The notes: generated by a model from the sequence alone, not told the origin. Shown: positions 8,560 through 18,200, counted from the stretch's first letter. The stretch: 64,000 nucleotides of DNA from Dictyobacter formicarum (GCF_016587435.1 NZ_BNJJ01000022.1:73258-137257), one strand, 5' to 3'. Made by a program: numbers and translations.

Positions 8560-8877
8560 ATGAGTCGATACACATTTTGCGGACAGAGTCCTCGGTATCG
8601 CATCATCACGGGATATGATCCGGCGCTATCTTCACTTTTTGCCCAAGTCGAAGATCTAGCATTTGAAACACGGGGGGCCATCATAAATGAACATGCCTCG
8701 ATTGGGGATAACCCAGAGGAAGGATTACTCATCTGGGTTGGAGCAGACGCACCAATAACAGACGTACACGATATTGAAAAGGCCATTGCCGCCTATAGCA
8801 CCATCCCCCAGGACATCCTGGTACGCCTTCAACGCGACCAAGAACGCCACGGACAACCACCAGAAAACATGTGCTGA
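8560..8877 (+). CDS. Hypothetical protein
   Basis: 105 aa, start ATG 8560 with GAAGGGG upstream, 27 bp after the DUF2690 gene and so probably in its operon. Mixed alpha/beta with an acidic middle (EHASIGDNPEEG). No signal peptide, membrane segment or recognised motif. A strong bidirectional terminator follows. Confidence 0.65.
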   Translation: MSRYTFCGQSPRYRIITGYDPALSSLFAQVEDLAFETRGAIINEHASIGDNPEEGLLIWVGADAPITDVHDIEKAIAAYSTIPQDILVRLQRDQERHGQPPENMC

Positions 8878-8892
8878 CTCCTGTTTTTCCCC

Positions 8893-8935
8893 AAAAAAAA
8901 AGCCCCTCTATTTAGAAAATAGAGGGGCTCCTTTT
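8893..8935. terminator. Bidirectional intrinsic terminator
   Basis: 12-bp perfect stem GCCCCTCTATTT (8902-8913) / AAATAGAGGGGC (8917-8928), with an A-run on the left and TCCTTTT on the right. It separates convergent genes ending at 8877 (+) and 8952 (-). Confidence 0.9.
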
Positions 8936-8951
8936 CACAATTATTCCAGAG

Positions 8952-10088
8952 TTACACGTGGATGACGGGCAGCACATGCCGTGATTTGCCGGGAGTCTTC
9001 TTCGCCTGCATCCTCTGCAGCTTTCGTTGGGCACGCTCAGCGAGAAGAACGAGCCATTGCTGGCGCCGGGGATGCTGTTCGAGTAGCATCCGCATTTCCT
9101 CAGTGAGTAATTCTGGCAGCAGATCACACAACCACCGCTGTGGTTGAAAGGAATAGCCTGACTGAATTTCTAACCAGCATAACGACCGGTAGTATTCAGG
9201 CTGCGCTCGTGCGCCTGCTAAGAGCGTTGGAACATCCCCCAGGATACAGAGAGAACAGCTCAGCCGATTGGCCCCCATCACGTAGGCCGGATGCGCTGGC
9301 CAGCCCGCCAACGCCTGCTCACGCATGGACGCATTTTGATTTGTGACCCCCTCCTGATACAGAATTCGCCGTTCATCCAACTCCTCCTGAGTCGTGCCAC
9401 ATGCTTGCCACACCTGCTCACGGCTCCAACCCAAGATGGGGTACCAGGTAAAAGCCAGGCGCGGACCATGTTGCGAGGGCTGCGCAGATACAGGATCTAG
9501 ATCAGCAAAGAGAGTCAGTTGGTGGTAGGCATCATACTCTTCCTGGCGCTCTTGCCTGTAGAGGAGCCAGGCATCTTCCGGTGAAGCACTCTCACGGTAC
9601 TGCTTCCCGCTAATCCCCTGACGCAAGCTCACTGAAGGTTTCTGCGCCCGGGCACGGCTTTCTTTCGCCCGAATGCCCTCAGCACTAACCACCAGCTGCG
9701 ACGAGCGCAGATACTGATCAATGGGAGACCGCTTGAGATCGCTGGTGCAATAGCGAGCTGCTGATGATGGCCAAAAAGGCGCACTATCTTCCAGCGTAGC
9801 CCGCCGCTCCTCAAATTTATCGAGCAGGTCGCCGGCGGCGCGATGCACCACGATCAGTTCCACCTGTAGCGACTGACACAGGTGGGCGAGGAATGGTCGT
9901 GTCTGCTGCCACTCCGCTCGCCCCAGATCGGCGAAAATGGCGAAGAGCCGGCCAGAATAGCGCTGCGCTCGCCACCACGCCACGACAGCAGTGAGCAGCG
10001 CCTGACTGTCTTTGCCACCGCTCACGCTGATAGCGCAGTCTGCGCCTGCCTCGAAGGCTTCCAGCAGAACAAGAGGAATAGAAAACAT
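8952..10088 (-). CDS. Phosphoadenosine phosphosulfate reductase-family PP-loop protein (DndC-like)
   Basis: 378 aa, start ATG 10088 with AGGAG just upstream. The PP-loop SGGKDS is at residues 23-28. Downstream are an arginine-rich AEGIRAKESRARAQ segment, as in PAPS reductase/DndC-like proteins, and a C-x2-C-rich region (RLSCSLCILGD) that could bind an Fe-S cluster or zinc. The family activates substrates by adenylation; members occur in phosphorothioate modification (DndC) and as orphans in phages and plasmids. No dndB, dndD or dndE is adjacent. It lies 30 bp after the DpdA-like gene with no terminator between, so the two are probably cotranscribed and act in the same DNA or nucleotide modification. 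Confidence 0.8.
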   Translation of the reverse strand: MFSIPLVLLEAFEAGADCAISVSGGKDSQALLTAVVAWWRAQRYSGRLFAIFADLGRAEWQQTRPFLAHLCQSLQVELIVVHRAAGDLLDKFEERRATLEDSAPFWPSSAARYCTSDLKRSPIDQYLRSSQLVVSAEGIRAKESRARAQKPSVSLRQGISGKQYRESASPEDAWLLYRQERQEEYDAYHQLTLFADLDPVSAQPSQHGPRLAFTWYPILGWSREQVWQACGTTQEELDERRILYQEGVTNQNASMREQALAGWPAHPAYVMGANRLSCSLCILGDVPTLLAGARAQPEYYRSLCWLEIQSGYSFQPQRWLCDLLPELLTEEMRMLLEQHPRRQQWLVLLAERAQRKLQRMQAKKTPGKSRHVLPVIHV

Positions 10089-10118
10089 AGAAAGCTCCTT
10101 CTTGCAATTACATCAAGA

Positions 10119-11072
10119 TTAATCAATAAAATCATTAGGATGAGAAAAAGGTATAAGAGTGGAGTTTGACATCTTATCCCTGTGCGTAAACTCAATAAAC
10201 AGGGAAGCTTGTACCGGCTTCTGCTGCGCATGTTTGACATTGCCAGCGTAGCGGGGATAGGACACCTGCCAGCTGTATTCACGCACGGAGAAACCACTCG
10301 CCTGGCGTAACTTGTGCTCTCGGCCAAAGAGCCCACTCCAGGCGCCGGTATCGCATGAAATCACCCCTGGCAAGGCAGACCCCGATTGGAGTTCCTTGAG
10401 CTTGACTCCCCACAGATGCAAAGGAATATCCCGGCCAATAATCGCCTGCACCCGAGCAATCACTTCTAAGATAAAGGTGAGTGGTCGCCCACACAGGCTT
10501 CCCAGGCCCACACGAAAGGAGTTGCCATATTGAGTATCAGGTTGATCATCATTCCACCACCCCGTATCCGCGTAGTAGTCGTGCATCTGCCGAATGAGGG
10601 GTAAAAGATCACGTGCATGCTGTTCAAATTGGTCGAGGGAATACCCCTGGATAGTCGAAACCCAACACCATGGCACATCCCGATAGCACTGCCAGAACTG
10701 CCAGGCCATCCGGGTGGTCCAGGCTTGCCGTTCCGCAACCAGTGCCGCCCCTGGATCGCCCCGTGTCGCTGAGAGGCAGCAGAGATCCAGTATGGCAGCC
10801 CACTGCGGCAGCCACACATAGAGCCAGCGTAAATACTGTGCTGGCGTAAACCGATAGTGCCCTCCCCATTTCAGCGTGGCCGTAAAGGCGCCGCAATCAG
10901 CTCCTTTGACAGGAGCAGCAGCCACGCTCGAAAGATGCCGGGGAGTACACAGATAGTAGTGACCTCGGCTGTTCGCCCGACAAAAACTGGCGGCCGAGAG
11001 AAGCACCGAGGAGGCAGGAATATCAGCGCGCAATTCCTTGGAGCTCACGGTGTAGTACAGTTGAGGATGCAT
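10119..11072 (-). CDS. DpdA-like (TGT-fold) transglycosylase-family protein
   Basis: 317 aa from the ATG at 11072, preceded by GGAGATAC; the longer in-frame extension lacks an RBS. KGADCGAFTATLKWGGHYRF (57-76) with D59 corresponds to the DSGGFT segment of DpdA/TGT-like enzymes, STIQGYSLDQFEQHARDLLP (139-158) to their I-x-Q-G-W strand, VGLGSLCGR to V-G-VGSLC-R, HLWGVKLKEL to HGFGVK-GL, and ISCDTGAWS (238-246, D241) to the S-x-DS-x-AWS end. Known DpdA proteins exchange guanine for a 7-deazaguanine in DNA. Substrate and direction here are inferred; no queD or queE is in view, though a QueC-like gene lies at 52.8 kb. Confidence 0.7.
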   Translation of the reverse strand: MHPQLYYTVSSKELRADIPASSVLLSAASFCRANSRGHYYLCTPRHLSSVAAAPVKGADCGAFTATLKWGGHYRFTPAQYLRWLYVWLPQWAAILDLCCLSATRGDPGAALVAERQAWTTRMAWQFWQCYRDVPWCWVSTIQGYSLDQFEQHARDLLPLIRQMHDYYADTGWWNDDQPDTQYGNSFRVGLGSLCGRPLTFILEVIARVQAIIGRDIPLHLWGVKLKELQSGSALPGVISCDTGAWSGLFGREHKLRQASGFSVREYSWQVSYPRYAGNVKHAQQKPVQASLFIEFTHRDKMSNSTLIPFSHPNDFID

Positions 11073-11146
11073 CGTATCTCCAGGCAAAAGAAAAAGGGAT
11101 GAATGCACTGAAAAGCATTCACCCCAGGATTGGGAAAGAGAAAAGA

Positions 11147-11177
11147 GGTCCAGGCATGCTATCGTCATACCTGGACC
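11147..11177 (-). terminator. Intrinsic terminator after the GIY-YIG gene
   Basis: Stem GGTCCAGG (11147-11154) / CCTGGACC (11170-11177); on the minus strand it is followed by TCTTTTCTCTTT. A second weak hairpin with GAATGC/GCATTC arms lies at 11099-11124. Confidence 0.65.
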
Positions 11178-11190
11178 AGTGATAAGAAAA

Positions 11191-11490
11191 TCAAATTTCA
11201 CGTTGAAGAAGCGTGTTCCTCGGCGGAAGAGAGCATACGTGGGGATGGCACAGTGGGCAGAGACGTGGCCCAGCTTTTTGGCGTTTCAAACGGCGTTCGA
11301 GGGCACGATCTCCGTCTTCCCAGACCCGAGCCAATTGCCAGGAAATCCCATGCTCCTTGATCACTTCCATCAGGCGCGCGCCACGTCCAGAACGGTGCGC
11401 TTCCAGACGCGCTGGCAGATCATCGGTCCAGCCGAGGTAATGGCCGGCGTGCTGGTAACGCTTCTCAAAGTGGAGAAGATAAACAGTCAT
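11191..11490 (-). CDS. GIY-YIG domain protein
   Basis: 99 aa from ATG 11490, with AGGAGGA 9 bases upstream. VYLLHF and HAGHYLGWTDDLPARLEAH form the GIY-YIG beta-strand pair, followed by ARLMEVIKEHGISWQLARVW; the last part has a C-x2-C/H cluster (LCPLCHPHVC). The family includes UvrC-type and homing nucleases. The classical catalytic Glu near the C-terminus of the domain is not obvious, so activity is uncertain. It lies 25 bp after the methyltransferase gene. Confidence 0.7.
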   Translation of the reverse strand: MTVYLLHFEKRYQHAGHYLGWTDDLPARLEAHRSGRGARLMEVIKEHGISWQLARVWEDGDRALERRLKRQKAGPRLCPLCHPHVCSLPPRNTLLQREI

Positions 11491-11514
11491 CAAAGGGCTC
11501 CTCCTGAATAAGCG

Positions 11515-12564
11515 TTACCATAGGACCAGTTGCTGCAGGTCCTTCGGCAGAGGATCAGGTTCGTGGAGAATCCGGAGTGCTTCCCCCATTTCCTCTTCGC
11601 GTCGTCGAGGATCGGCAATCTCGCGATAACCATGCGGCTGGGGCACTGTCGCCAGACGGCGAATCGCCATAAAGTAACGGCGGGCTGCGTGACCGAGCGC
11701 ATAAGCCATAGCCGGCATTACGGAATCGATCACCATGTCGTAGGACTCACCTAGCGGTCCTACGAAGCGATAATCGCGTGGAAAGCGATGCAGATTGGCG
11801 CACTCCCGAACTGAGAAGGGCCGGACACCTCGCGGTGCCCAGCGATCTCGGACCAGGAACAGGCTGCGGTCTCGCCCGTAATTTGCAAAGAGGTTGACGG
11901 GCTCCTCTTGCTGGGGGTCGTAGATCTTCGGAGGGTCCCGATATTCCCCATCAAGTCGTTTATACACATACTGGGGAATGTGGAGAGGCTCATCTTTCTC
12001 CAGGTAGGCGGCCAGTTGCTGACCCGGCCGGGCCAGTTGGACCTGGGCAATATGATCAAAGTCAAATGGTTGCCGGTGCAAGATGAGAAATACGCGTGCT
12101 TTGCGCTGCAGCGTAAAATCCTCACCATAGAGCACCACTTCGGTGCAGTAGTAGAGCGGCAAAGCGCGAAAGGTCTCCATCACACGCCTGAATTTGCGCA
12201 TGCCCAGGACGTTCTCCAGAATAATTATCTCTGGAAAACGCAACACGATCTCGCGCAACGCTTCTAGATACAACGCATCTCCGGTCCATGTTCCGTGCAT
12301 ATTAGCGGCCAGCGTATAGTGGTCGCACGGAAAGGTGACAAAAAAGAGCGGGATGGACCCTGGCGGATAATCAGCCAACATCAACTGCTGAATAGGCCCT
12401 TCATGCACCGTGCATGAAGGAAAATTATGCCGAAGTGTTTTGCAGCGGTAGGGATTCACTTCCACGGCAAAGTGGGGGACCCATCCAGCAAGAGACAACC
12501 CACACATGTCCCCACCGGCCCCCGCAAAAAAGTGTGCTGTGTGCAGAACATGTTTAATATTCAT
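11515..12564 (-). CDS. C5-cytosine DNA methyltransferase-family protein
   Basis: 349 aa from ATG 12564. HFFAGAGGDMCGL (11-23) is motif I with its F-x-G-x-GG loop. FPCDHYT (C80) is motif IV with the catalytic cysteine, but PCD replaces the usual PCQ. ENVLGMRKF (from E117) is motif VI, and VRECANLHRFPRDYRFVG is the C-terminal R-E-x-x-x-LQ-FP motif. It methylates, or possibly otherwise modifies, cytosine in DNA. No cognate restriction enzyme is adjacent, so it is probably protective or regulatory. It sits with DpdA-like and PAPS-reductase-like genes, suggesting a base-modification cassette. Confidence 0.85.
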   Translation of the reverse strand: MNIKHVLHTAHFFAGAGGDMCGLSLAGWVPHFAVEVNPYRCKTLRHNFPSCTVHEGPIQQLMLADYPPGSIPLFFVTFPCDHYTLAANMHGTWTGDALYLEALREIVLRFPEIIILENVLGMRKFRRVMETFRALPLYYCTEVVLYGEDFTLQRKARVFLILHRQPFDFDHIAQVQLARPGQQLAAYLEKDEPLHIPQYVYKRLDGEYRDPPKIYDPQQEEPVNLFANYGRDRSLFLVRDRWAPRGVRPFSVRECANLHRFPRDYRFVGPLGESYDMVIDSVMPAMAYALGHAARRYFMAIRRLATVPQPHGYREIADPRRREEEMGEALRILHEPDPLPKDLQQLVLW

Positions 12565-12594
12565 TGCGCTGGTGTCGCCTTTCCCCAACAACAA

Positions 12595-12628
12595 AAAACC
12601 CTTTGCTCGCTGAGGAGCAAAGGGTTTT
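12595..12628 (-). terminator. Intrinsic terminator
   Basis: 14-bp perfect stem AAAACCCTTTGCTC / GAGCAAAGGGTTTT around a 6-base loop, with flanking A and T runs. It ends the 12678-13139 gene. Confidence 0.85.
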
Positions 12629-12677
12629 TCTTCTTTCTTCACCGTATCCGCCATGCCGAAAAGCAAACGGCTCCATC

Positions 12678-13139
12678 TTACGCTCCTTCCCCTGATTTCT
12701 CAGCTCTAAGGCACAGGAGCCGGTAGTGTTCTGGGTCATGTGCTAGATTACGCAATGTGTCGTCGCTGATCGCTTTAATACCTCCAGGGATGAAGACAGA
12801 ACAATCAGAAACATAGGTACCAGGCTGCATGGTGCCGGTACTCAAAAAGATTTGTAAGGCCAGCTGCGTCTCACGATGAATGCAATGCATCCGCTCCATC
12901 TGCTCTCGGCTATACTCCTCACCAAGCTCCTCATTGGGTTGAGTAATCCCAATGATTTCGGCAATATCGCCATAGATATCGCTATTGCCGTAGGTTCTAT
13001 GGCGGCTAATGGCAGGTGCTCCTGGGTTGGATGGAGAGCTTTTGCAATCCTCCCAGCAGACGTGCATACGCTTTATGAGCGCGATGTGCTCTGCGGTCAC
13101 GGTAAAGAGATACAGGATCTCTCTTTGTGGTATATTCAT
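12678..13139 (-). CDS. Hypothetical protein
   Basis: 153 aa, start ATG 13139 with GAGGAG 5 bases upstream. Mixed helical; contains RHRTYGNSDIYGDIAEIIGI, then EQMERMHCIHRETQLALQIFLSTG and a short beta part. No domain recognised. It is a single-gene transcription unit between two strong terminators. Confidence 0.6.
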   Translation of the reverse strand: MNIPQREILYLFTVTAEHIALIKRMHVCWEDCKSSPSNPGAPAISRHRTYGNSDIYGDIAEIIGITQPNEELGEEYSREQMERMHCIHRETQLALQIFLSTGTMQPGTYVSDCSVFIPGGIKAISDDTLRNLAHDPEHYRLLCLRAEKSGEGA

Positions 13140-13159
13140 AAATCTCCTCGTATCAAAAA

Positions 13160-13187
13160 GCTCCCCTCGCTGTTTCGCGAGGGGAGC
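13160..13187 (-). terminator. Intrinsic terminator
   Basis: Stem GCTCCCCTCGC / GCGAGGGGAGC, flanked by AAAAA on the left (minus-strand T-run). It ends the 13207-13665 gene. Confidence 0.8.
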
Positions 13188-13206
13188 ATATACACGCTTT
13201 TTCTAA

Positions 13207-13665
13207 TCAGCGGATGTTAGCGCCCAAGACCGGTTCGTGTTCCCAGCTAGCGATAATATGAACCTTATCCACACTCATCAGCATCTCAAATGCTCGCTCC
13301 AGACCATACTCTGCGACAAGATAGGCTGGAATATACGCCCAGGTCGCGACAGCGTCAGACGGATAAGGACCATCACCTGTGTAATCTTCGTCATACTGCA
13401 CAGGCACAAAGTAGGTATCCGCATACGCTTTCGTGTATGCGTCTCTGCGAGCTTCTTGATTGTGAATAGCCGCGTTGCCGATCTCCACACCATGCTCCTG
13501 GATAATACGCGCTAAGGTCAACAGTTCTTCAGGCGCAAGAACTTGGCCATTCAACGTAATGCGGGACATGACTAGCCCGGTAATGGGTTGTTGATAAAAG
13601 AACTGCGAGATGGTTAGAGCCTCGCCAAAGGTGGCTTGCCATTTGAGTGTTTTGGGATCTGCCAC
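13207..13665 (-). CDS. Hypothetical protein
   Basis: 152 aa. The start is a GTG at 13665 with GAGGAGG about 10 bases upstream. Alpha/beta, with GQVLAPEELLTLARIIQEHG and an acidic region VPVQYDEDYTGDGPYPSDA. No recognised domain. It forms its own short transcription unit, like its neighbours. Confidence 0.6.
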   Translation of the reverse strand: MADPKTLKWQATFGEALTISQFFYQQPITGLVMSRITLNGQVLAPEELLTLARIIQEHGVEIGNAAIHNQEARRDAYTKAYADTYFVPVQYDEDYTGDGPYPSDAVATWAYIPAYLVAEYGLERAFEMLMSVDKVHIIASWEHEPVLGANIR

Positions 13666-13686
13666 GGTGAATACCTCCTCAATAAA

Positions 13687-13720
13687 AAGTTCCCCTGGGT
13701 ATCACACACCAGGGGAACTT
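13687..13720 (-). terminator. Intrinsic terminator with conserved loop, copy 1
   Basis: Arms AAGTTCCCCTGG (13687-13698) and CCAGGGGAACTT (13709-13720) around a GTATCACACA loop. The same hairpin with a compensatory T-to-C/A-to-G pair change recurs at 14081-14114, so the stem is conserved by covariation. Confidence 0.85.
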
Positions 13721-13752
13721 ACACACGCTTTTTTCGTGCTACTACATGCGTA

Positions 13753-14049
13753 CTATGCTAGATTGCCGCCAATTTCTGGATATATCTTGACCTCAGCCAG
13801 AAGTTCCCCAATCACCAGAACATACCGCTGGCGGCATACAGGACAGACAACAACGCGCTGCGTATATTCTTCGTCGAGCGGATATAAGAGCACGTGCGTA
13901 CACTCTGGAGTGCGGCATGGCACAGCCACCAGAACTTGCATCGTCCATGCAAGTTCCTGCGAGGAATTGACGGTTACATCTGTTGTGTTATCATGGGCAT
14001 CGCTACATTCAAAAATGTCAATGTTTGTTGCGTTATTCATGTCGTTCAT
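13753..14049 (-). CDS. Small zinc-ribbon-like protein
   Basis: 98 aa from ATG 14049 with GGAG 9 bases upstream; the longer frame lacks an RBS and crosses the hairpin at 14081. Two cysteine pairs, CRTPEC and CPVC, about 23 residues apart with a beta-strand-like stretch between them, suggest a zinc ribbon. The N-terminus is acidic (IDIFECSDAHDN). Function unknown. Confidence 0.6.
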   Translation of the reverse strand: MNDMNNATNIDIFECSDAHDNTTDVTVNSSQELAWTMQVLVAVPCRTPECTHVLLYPLDEEYTQRVVVCPVCRQRYVLVIGELLAEVKIYPEIGGNLA

Positions 14050-14080
14050 AATGAAATCTCCAATCAATACTGACCAAGAC

Positions 14081-14114
14081 AAGCTCCCCTGGGTATCACA
14101 CACCAGGGGAGCTT
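14081..14114 (-). terminator. Intrinsic terminator with conserved loop, copy 2
   Basis: Arms AAGCTCCCCTGG (14081-14092) and CCAGGGGAGCTT (14103-14114), same loop as copy 1, followed on the plus strand by TTTT. It lies between the WD40 gene (ending 14151) and the start of the 13753-14049 gene. Confidence 0.85.
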
Positions 14115-14150
14115 TTACATGGCTTTTACATGTTTGAATACTTGAATAAC

Positions 14151-15059
14151 TTATGCAGGGAAAGTCGTGATATATGTTTCTTCGTTGAAGAAGCACATGC
14201 CTTCGCCAATGGACGCACAGTGCCGTTGTTCCGCTTCTAGCACTAGTTCATCAGAGGAACATCGGAGCTGATGAATGCAGCCATCCATGTCAGCCGCCAT
14301 GACGGTATGCCCGTTTGCCCAGGTGAGTCGCTGCGGAAGCCAGCCACATCCTGAGTTATACACAATAGATGTGTCCTGCTGAATAGAAAAAATCTGAATG
14401 ATGCCGATGTTGCCACCGACGCTCGTCTGGCTACATGCCAGGTGCATACCGTTAGGCGACCAGGCAAGGGCATTGATTTCATTCATCTCCAGGTTATCAG
14501 GCTCGGTAGCAAGTGATCCAATATAGGCTTTGAGCTTCACTCCTGTCTGCGGATCTGAGAGCACAATATCCCCCAGACTATTCCCACTCGCCAGCTGCCT
14601 GCCATCTGGCGACCAGGCGACACTGGCAACATAGCAATCATGATCATAGGTACTGATGGGCTCGTGCTCGTGGTTGGTTCCCATTGCCCATACACGCACC
14701 ATTCCATCGCTGCCAACCGAAGCTAGATAACGGCCGTCAGGTGACCACGCGAGATCAACAATCACAGTATCGCTGTGGGCCTCCCACTCCTGGAATAGGT
14801 ACCCATCAGTGTTCCACACCTTGATCGTGCGTCCCATGCCACATGAGGCCAGAGCACTCCCATCTGGCGACCACGCCAGCGCATAGACCTCCGCTGGATG
14901 CCACTCACTTTTGGAAGCAACCCAGATAGGAGTCTGTTGTGCTGGTTCATACACTGCGACCCGGCCATCGTAACTGCCGGCTGCAATGCGTTTTTTTGCT
15001 GGAGAATAGGCGTATGAGAAGAAAAAGGCAATAGCGGGAATGGTGGATGAAAAACTCAT
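14151..15059 (-). CDS. WD40-repeat beta-propeller protein
   Basis: 302 aa, ATG 15059 with AGGAG upstream. At least five repeats of about 42 residues carry the LAWSPDG-x-x-LAS signature (for example VYALAWSPDGSALASCG, VDLAWSPDGRYLASVGSDG, VASVAWSPDGRQLASG). The N-terminal hydrophobic stretch (IPAIAFFFSYAYSP) fits the first propeller strand better than a signal peptide. WD40 propellers are protein-interaction scaffolds; nothing indicates a specific partner. It follows the giant methylase-helicase gene, separated by a terminator. Confidence 0.85.
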   Translation of the reverse strand: MSFSSTIPAIAFFFSYAYSPAKKRIAAGSYDGRVAVYEPAQQTPIWVASKSEWHPAEVYALAWSPDGSALASCGMGRTIKVWNTDGYLFQEWEAHSDTVIVDLAWSPDGRYLASVGSDGMVRVWAMGTNHEHEPISTYDHDCYVASVAWSPDGRQLASGNSLGDIVLSDPQTGVKLKAYIGSLATEPDNLEMNEINALAWSPNGMHLACSQTSVGGNIGIIQIFSIQQDTSIVYNSGCGWLPQRLTWANGHTVMAADMDGCIHQLRCSSDELVLEAEQRHCASIGEGMCFFNEETYITTFPA

Positions 15060-15088
15060 TTTTTTATGCTCCTATGCGTGAAAAGACA

Positions 15089-15116
15089 ATCACCTTCCGC
15101 ATATGCAGAAGGTGAT
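15089..15116 (-). terminator. Short hairpin, probable terminator
   Basis: Arms ATCACCTTC / GAAGGTGAT in the gap between the WD40 start and the 3' end of the giant gene. A short T-rich tract lies on the minus-strand side. Confidence 0.5.
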
Positions 15117-15213
15117 ATTTTGATATGAGAAACAGTAAAAGGATATGCCCATGTTGGAATGCCAAAGTACACGGTGGCCCACGGGCAAACCACCCAGTGC
15201 AAGAGACGGTCAT

Positions 15214-18200
15214 TTACACCTCGCTTTCTTCATCTTCCGCTCGCGCAAGAAGCATCTGTCCAAATTCCTTAAACGTGATCTTGACTCGTTCGCTGGCTTT
15301 ATCTGCTGCATGGTCAAGCAACTGAGTAGCGTCGGCTTCGCTTTGAAATCCACTATAGCGGTTCTCAACCGGAGTATGATCATCCACGAAGTAGCGAATG
15401 GCCCACGAGCCCTGCTTTTGCCAGATCGCATAATACACGACCTCAACAGACCTGCAGGACCCAGTTGCTTGTGCATACTGCGGATAGGAGGGCTGCACTG
15501 ACAAGGCGGCCACCGTCTCCTCTGCTGCCACAAATGACCAGAGATCCTGTGGTGACTGGGCCGCGCCTCCGCTTGCTCCTTTCGGCTCTGCTTTTGCGGG
15601 TGTTTGAGCATCTGCGACCGATTGCTTGGCAGCAAAGTCCCACAGCGTCATGGCAGGCGCTACTGGCGCCTGGGTACGTTTGGATGCTCGTGTCACGCGT
15701 GGCTTGCCAGCTGGTGCGGCCGTCACTGGGGAAACCGGGCGCCCTGGTTCCACGGCTGGAATATCACGCACCTCAACCTCAACCCGTGTTTTCGTCGCAC
15801 TCCCCTTGCGCCGTCGTTGACGAGCGAGTCGAATGTGCTCGTCATTCCCGAAGATCAGTTGCGCCTTGGTACCTGGCATAGCTGCGTTTTGTCCCGATCG
15901 TCGTTGACGTGTGACTGGCTGAGGAGCAACCTGTGGCCGTTGCTCCTCGCGTCGTGACGCTGTTGGCTGCGGTGCACCAGGTATTCCTTGCTTTTTAGAT
16001 CGCTTCACCACTTTTGGCAGCTTCTCCGGCTGCTCTTCTTTTGAAGAGACCGCGGGTGTGCTGGATGTTGGGGGGCTTGGCCTGCCTGGTGGCATCGACG
16101 GCGCGGGAGCAACCGAGGCAGGAAATGGAATCAGTTTGCCATGTGTGGGCGTATCGTTCGTCGCCACCTGGCCCGCGTCGTTGGTCCCAGCATTGTCGTT
16201 CCGCTCCTGCGGCTCATCTACTGCTTCTGGGAGAAGTGGGGTAACAGCGTTCCCCATCACTGGCTGCGTAGCCAGTGACCCGTCGACGACATGCACAACT
16301 GTACAGGCCGGAGCATGTTTCCACACACTCGGACGCTTACCGGTAAAGAAGGCTGGCAACCGATCTGGCAGCATATCCACTGCTCCGATCCAGGTGCGAC
16401 CTCTTTGGAGCGTCTCACGCTCCTCTTTGGCCCGCCGTGCAAACGCCTGGGCCAACTCATCTGCATCCTCTCCTTTGAGCAAGGTTAAGAGGGCTTCCCC
16501 GGATTCGGCCTCATCGTCGGCAAGGAGCTCAGTTTCTACTGTTTCGGAGAACCGGGCCAGGGTAGTGCGATCCGCCCCGGCCTCTTCGATGAGTGCTCCT
16601 CGTGCTGGTTCCCCAGCGAAGGCGGCAGCTGCACCACTCTGACCGCCCAGCTTGCGCATCTTCTGATGGCCTGCAGTCCCCGCGTAGGCCAGATAGTAGA
16701 TGCGCACCTCTTCGCGCTTACCCAGCCGCCAGGCGCGCCGGGATGCCTGTTCGAGCATGAAGAGATTCAAGGCCATCTCGTACCAGATGATCGAGTCCAC
16801 CACGCTCTGCAGGTTGATGCCCTCATTGACTCGTGAGTAGGGCACGATGGCAACCTTGACCGCGCTGCTGCCATCATTCCGACTACTCATCGCGTCAATG
16901 ATTTTCTGCTGCCGATCCTCCGGCTTGACCGTGTTGGGCAGCGTCCAACTGGCAATGCCAGCCTGTTGCAACACCCATTCCAGCCGGCGCGCCGTCGAGC
17001 GCTCCTGATTCTGGTCAATATAGAGCATCAGGCGGCGCTTCTCGCTCAGTTCCTGCTGGACCAACTCAACTAAGCGACGCTCCAGGGGATACACATAGTT
17101 CCAGGCCAGTTGCGGCGTCTTGATGACCAGGAACTTTTTCTTTTCATCGCCCCATACCGTGCGCTCTGTGGTCCAGAGTTCGTACGGTTTCTCGCACGGC
17201 AGCACCGCAAACCAGCGAGGAATCGTCCCCTGAGCCATGCGGGCGGCAGCATTGCCTTTACGCGCCTTTTTTGCCAGGTCTTGCACAATATGCAAGTAGG
17301 ACCCCAACAGATCGTGACCCTGCACCCATTCCTGGATCTGATGGCTTTCCGCACGCGCCAATTCCAGATCTCGGCGGGCCTGCTCCTCTTGCCTACTCCA
17401 GTCTTGCAGTACAGATGGGTCAGCCTGACCATCACGCACAGCGTTGAACAACTGGGACTTCTCCTCCTGCAAGCGCACCAACCTCGCTTTGGGCTCGACC
17501 AAGATCTCCTGGGCTTCTTTCGTTTTCTCTTCGACCAGCGGGTCGCGCATGGAGACGATCTCAGGGATTTCGATTTTGGGCGGCATGAACGCGCCTACGT
17601 CCAGCACCGTCAGGAAACACAGGCACTCTAACAGGTTGGGGATGAGTTTGGCCGAAAGGCCGGGCGCGGGCACGGTCGAGACTTGCACATTCGATTTGCC
17701 GCTCCCACGCCGGGCCTCTGACTCGTACTCCTTGGTCCAAAGCTGGATCACCCCATAGCGGCGCAGAGCCTCCGACGCCTGCTTCCAGCTCAGACCCAGG
17801 CGTTTCCAGAAGTGGGGATAGAAGCGAAACCAGTAGAAGTAAAAACTGATGATGTCCCCACCATAATGAGTCCCACTGGTAAGCATATGCGTCTGGGCCA
17901 CCCGCATGGCGCGATGGAGGGCACGAGCGATGTCCGAGTTCTGCGCGCGCCCATTGTGACTCTCATCCACAATGGTGAGGGCCACAGTGCCCTCGAAGAA
18001 GCGGATCAGATATTCATAGACGCCAAAGCTATCTGGTGGGGGCGCTATGCGCTCATAATAGCGCATGCTCGGTGGATCAGCTGCATCCATCTCCGCCCCT
18101 TTCCCTGCCACCGGCACGCTCGGCAACGCAATGGACGCCATCCCTTCCGAGGAAAGCGTCAACCGACTTGTAGCGAGCGGTTTCGCCTCGATGACTGGAT

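Noticed and set aside
8952..10088. Complete Dnd phosphorothioation system
   Set aside because: Only a DndC-like PP-loop protein is present; dndB, dndD, dndE and a cysteine desulfurase are not seen.
13261..13272. DnaA-box-like TTATCCACA
   Set aside because: A single match inside a coding sequence with no clustering.
16058..16642. 194-aa plus-strand ORF
   Set aside because: Ser/Ala-rich antisense frame of the giant methylase-helicase gene, without an RBS.
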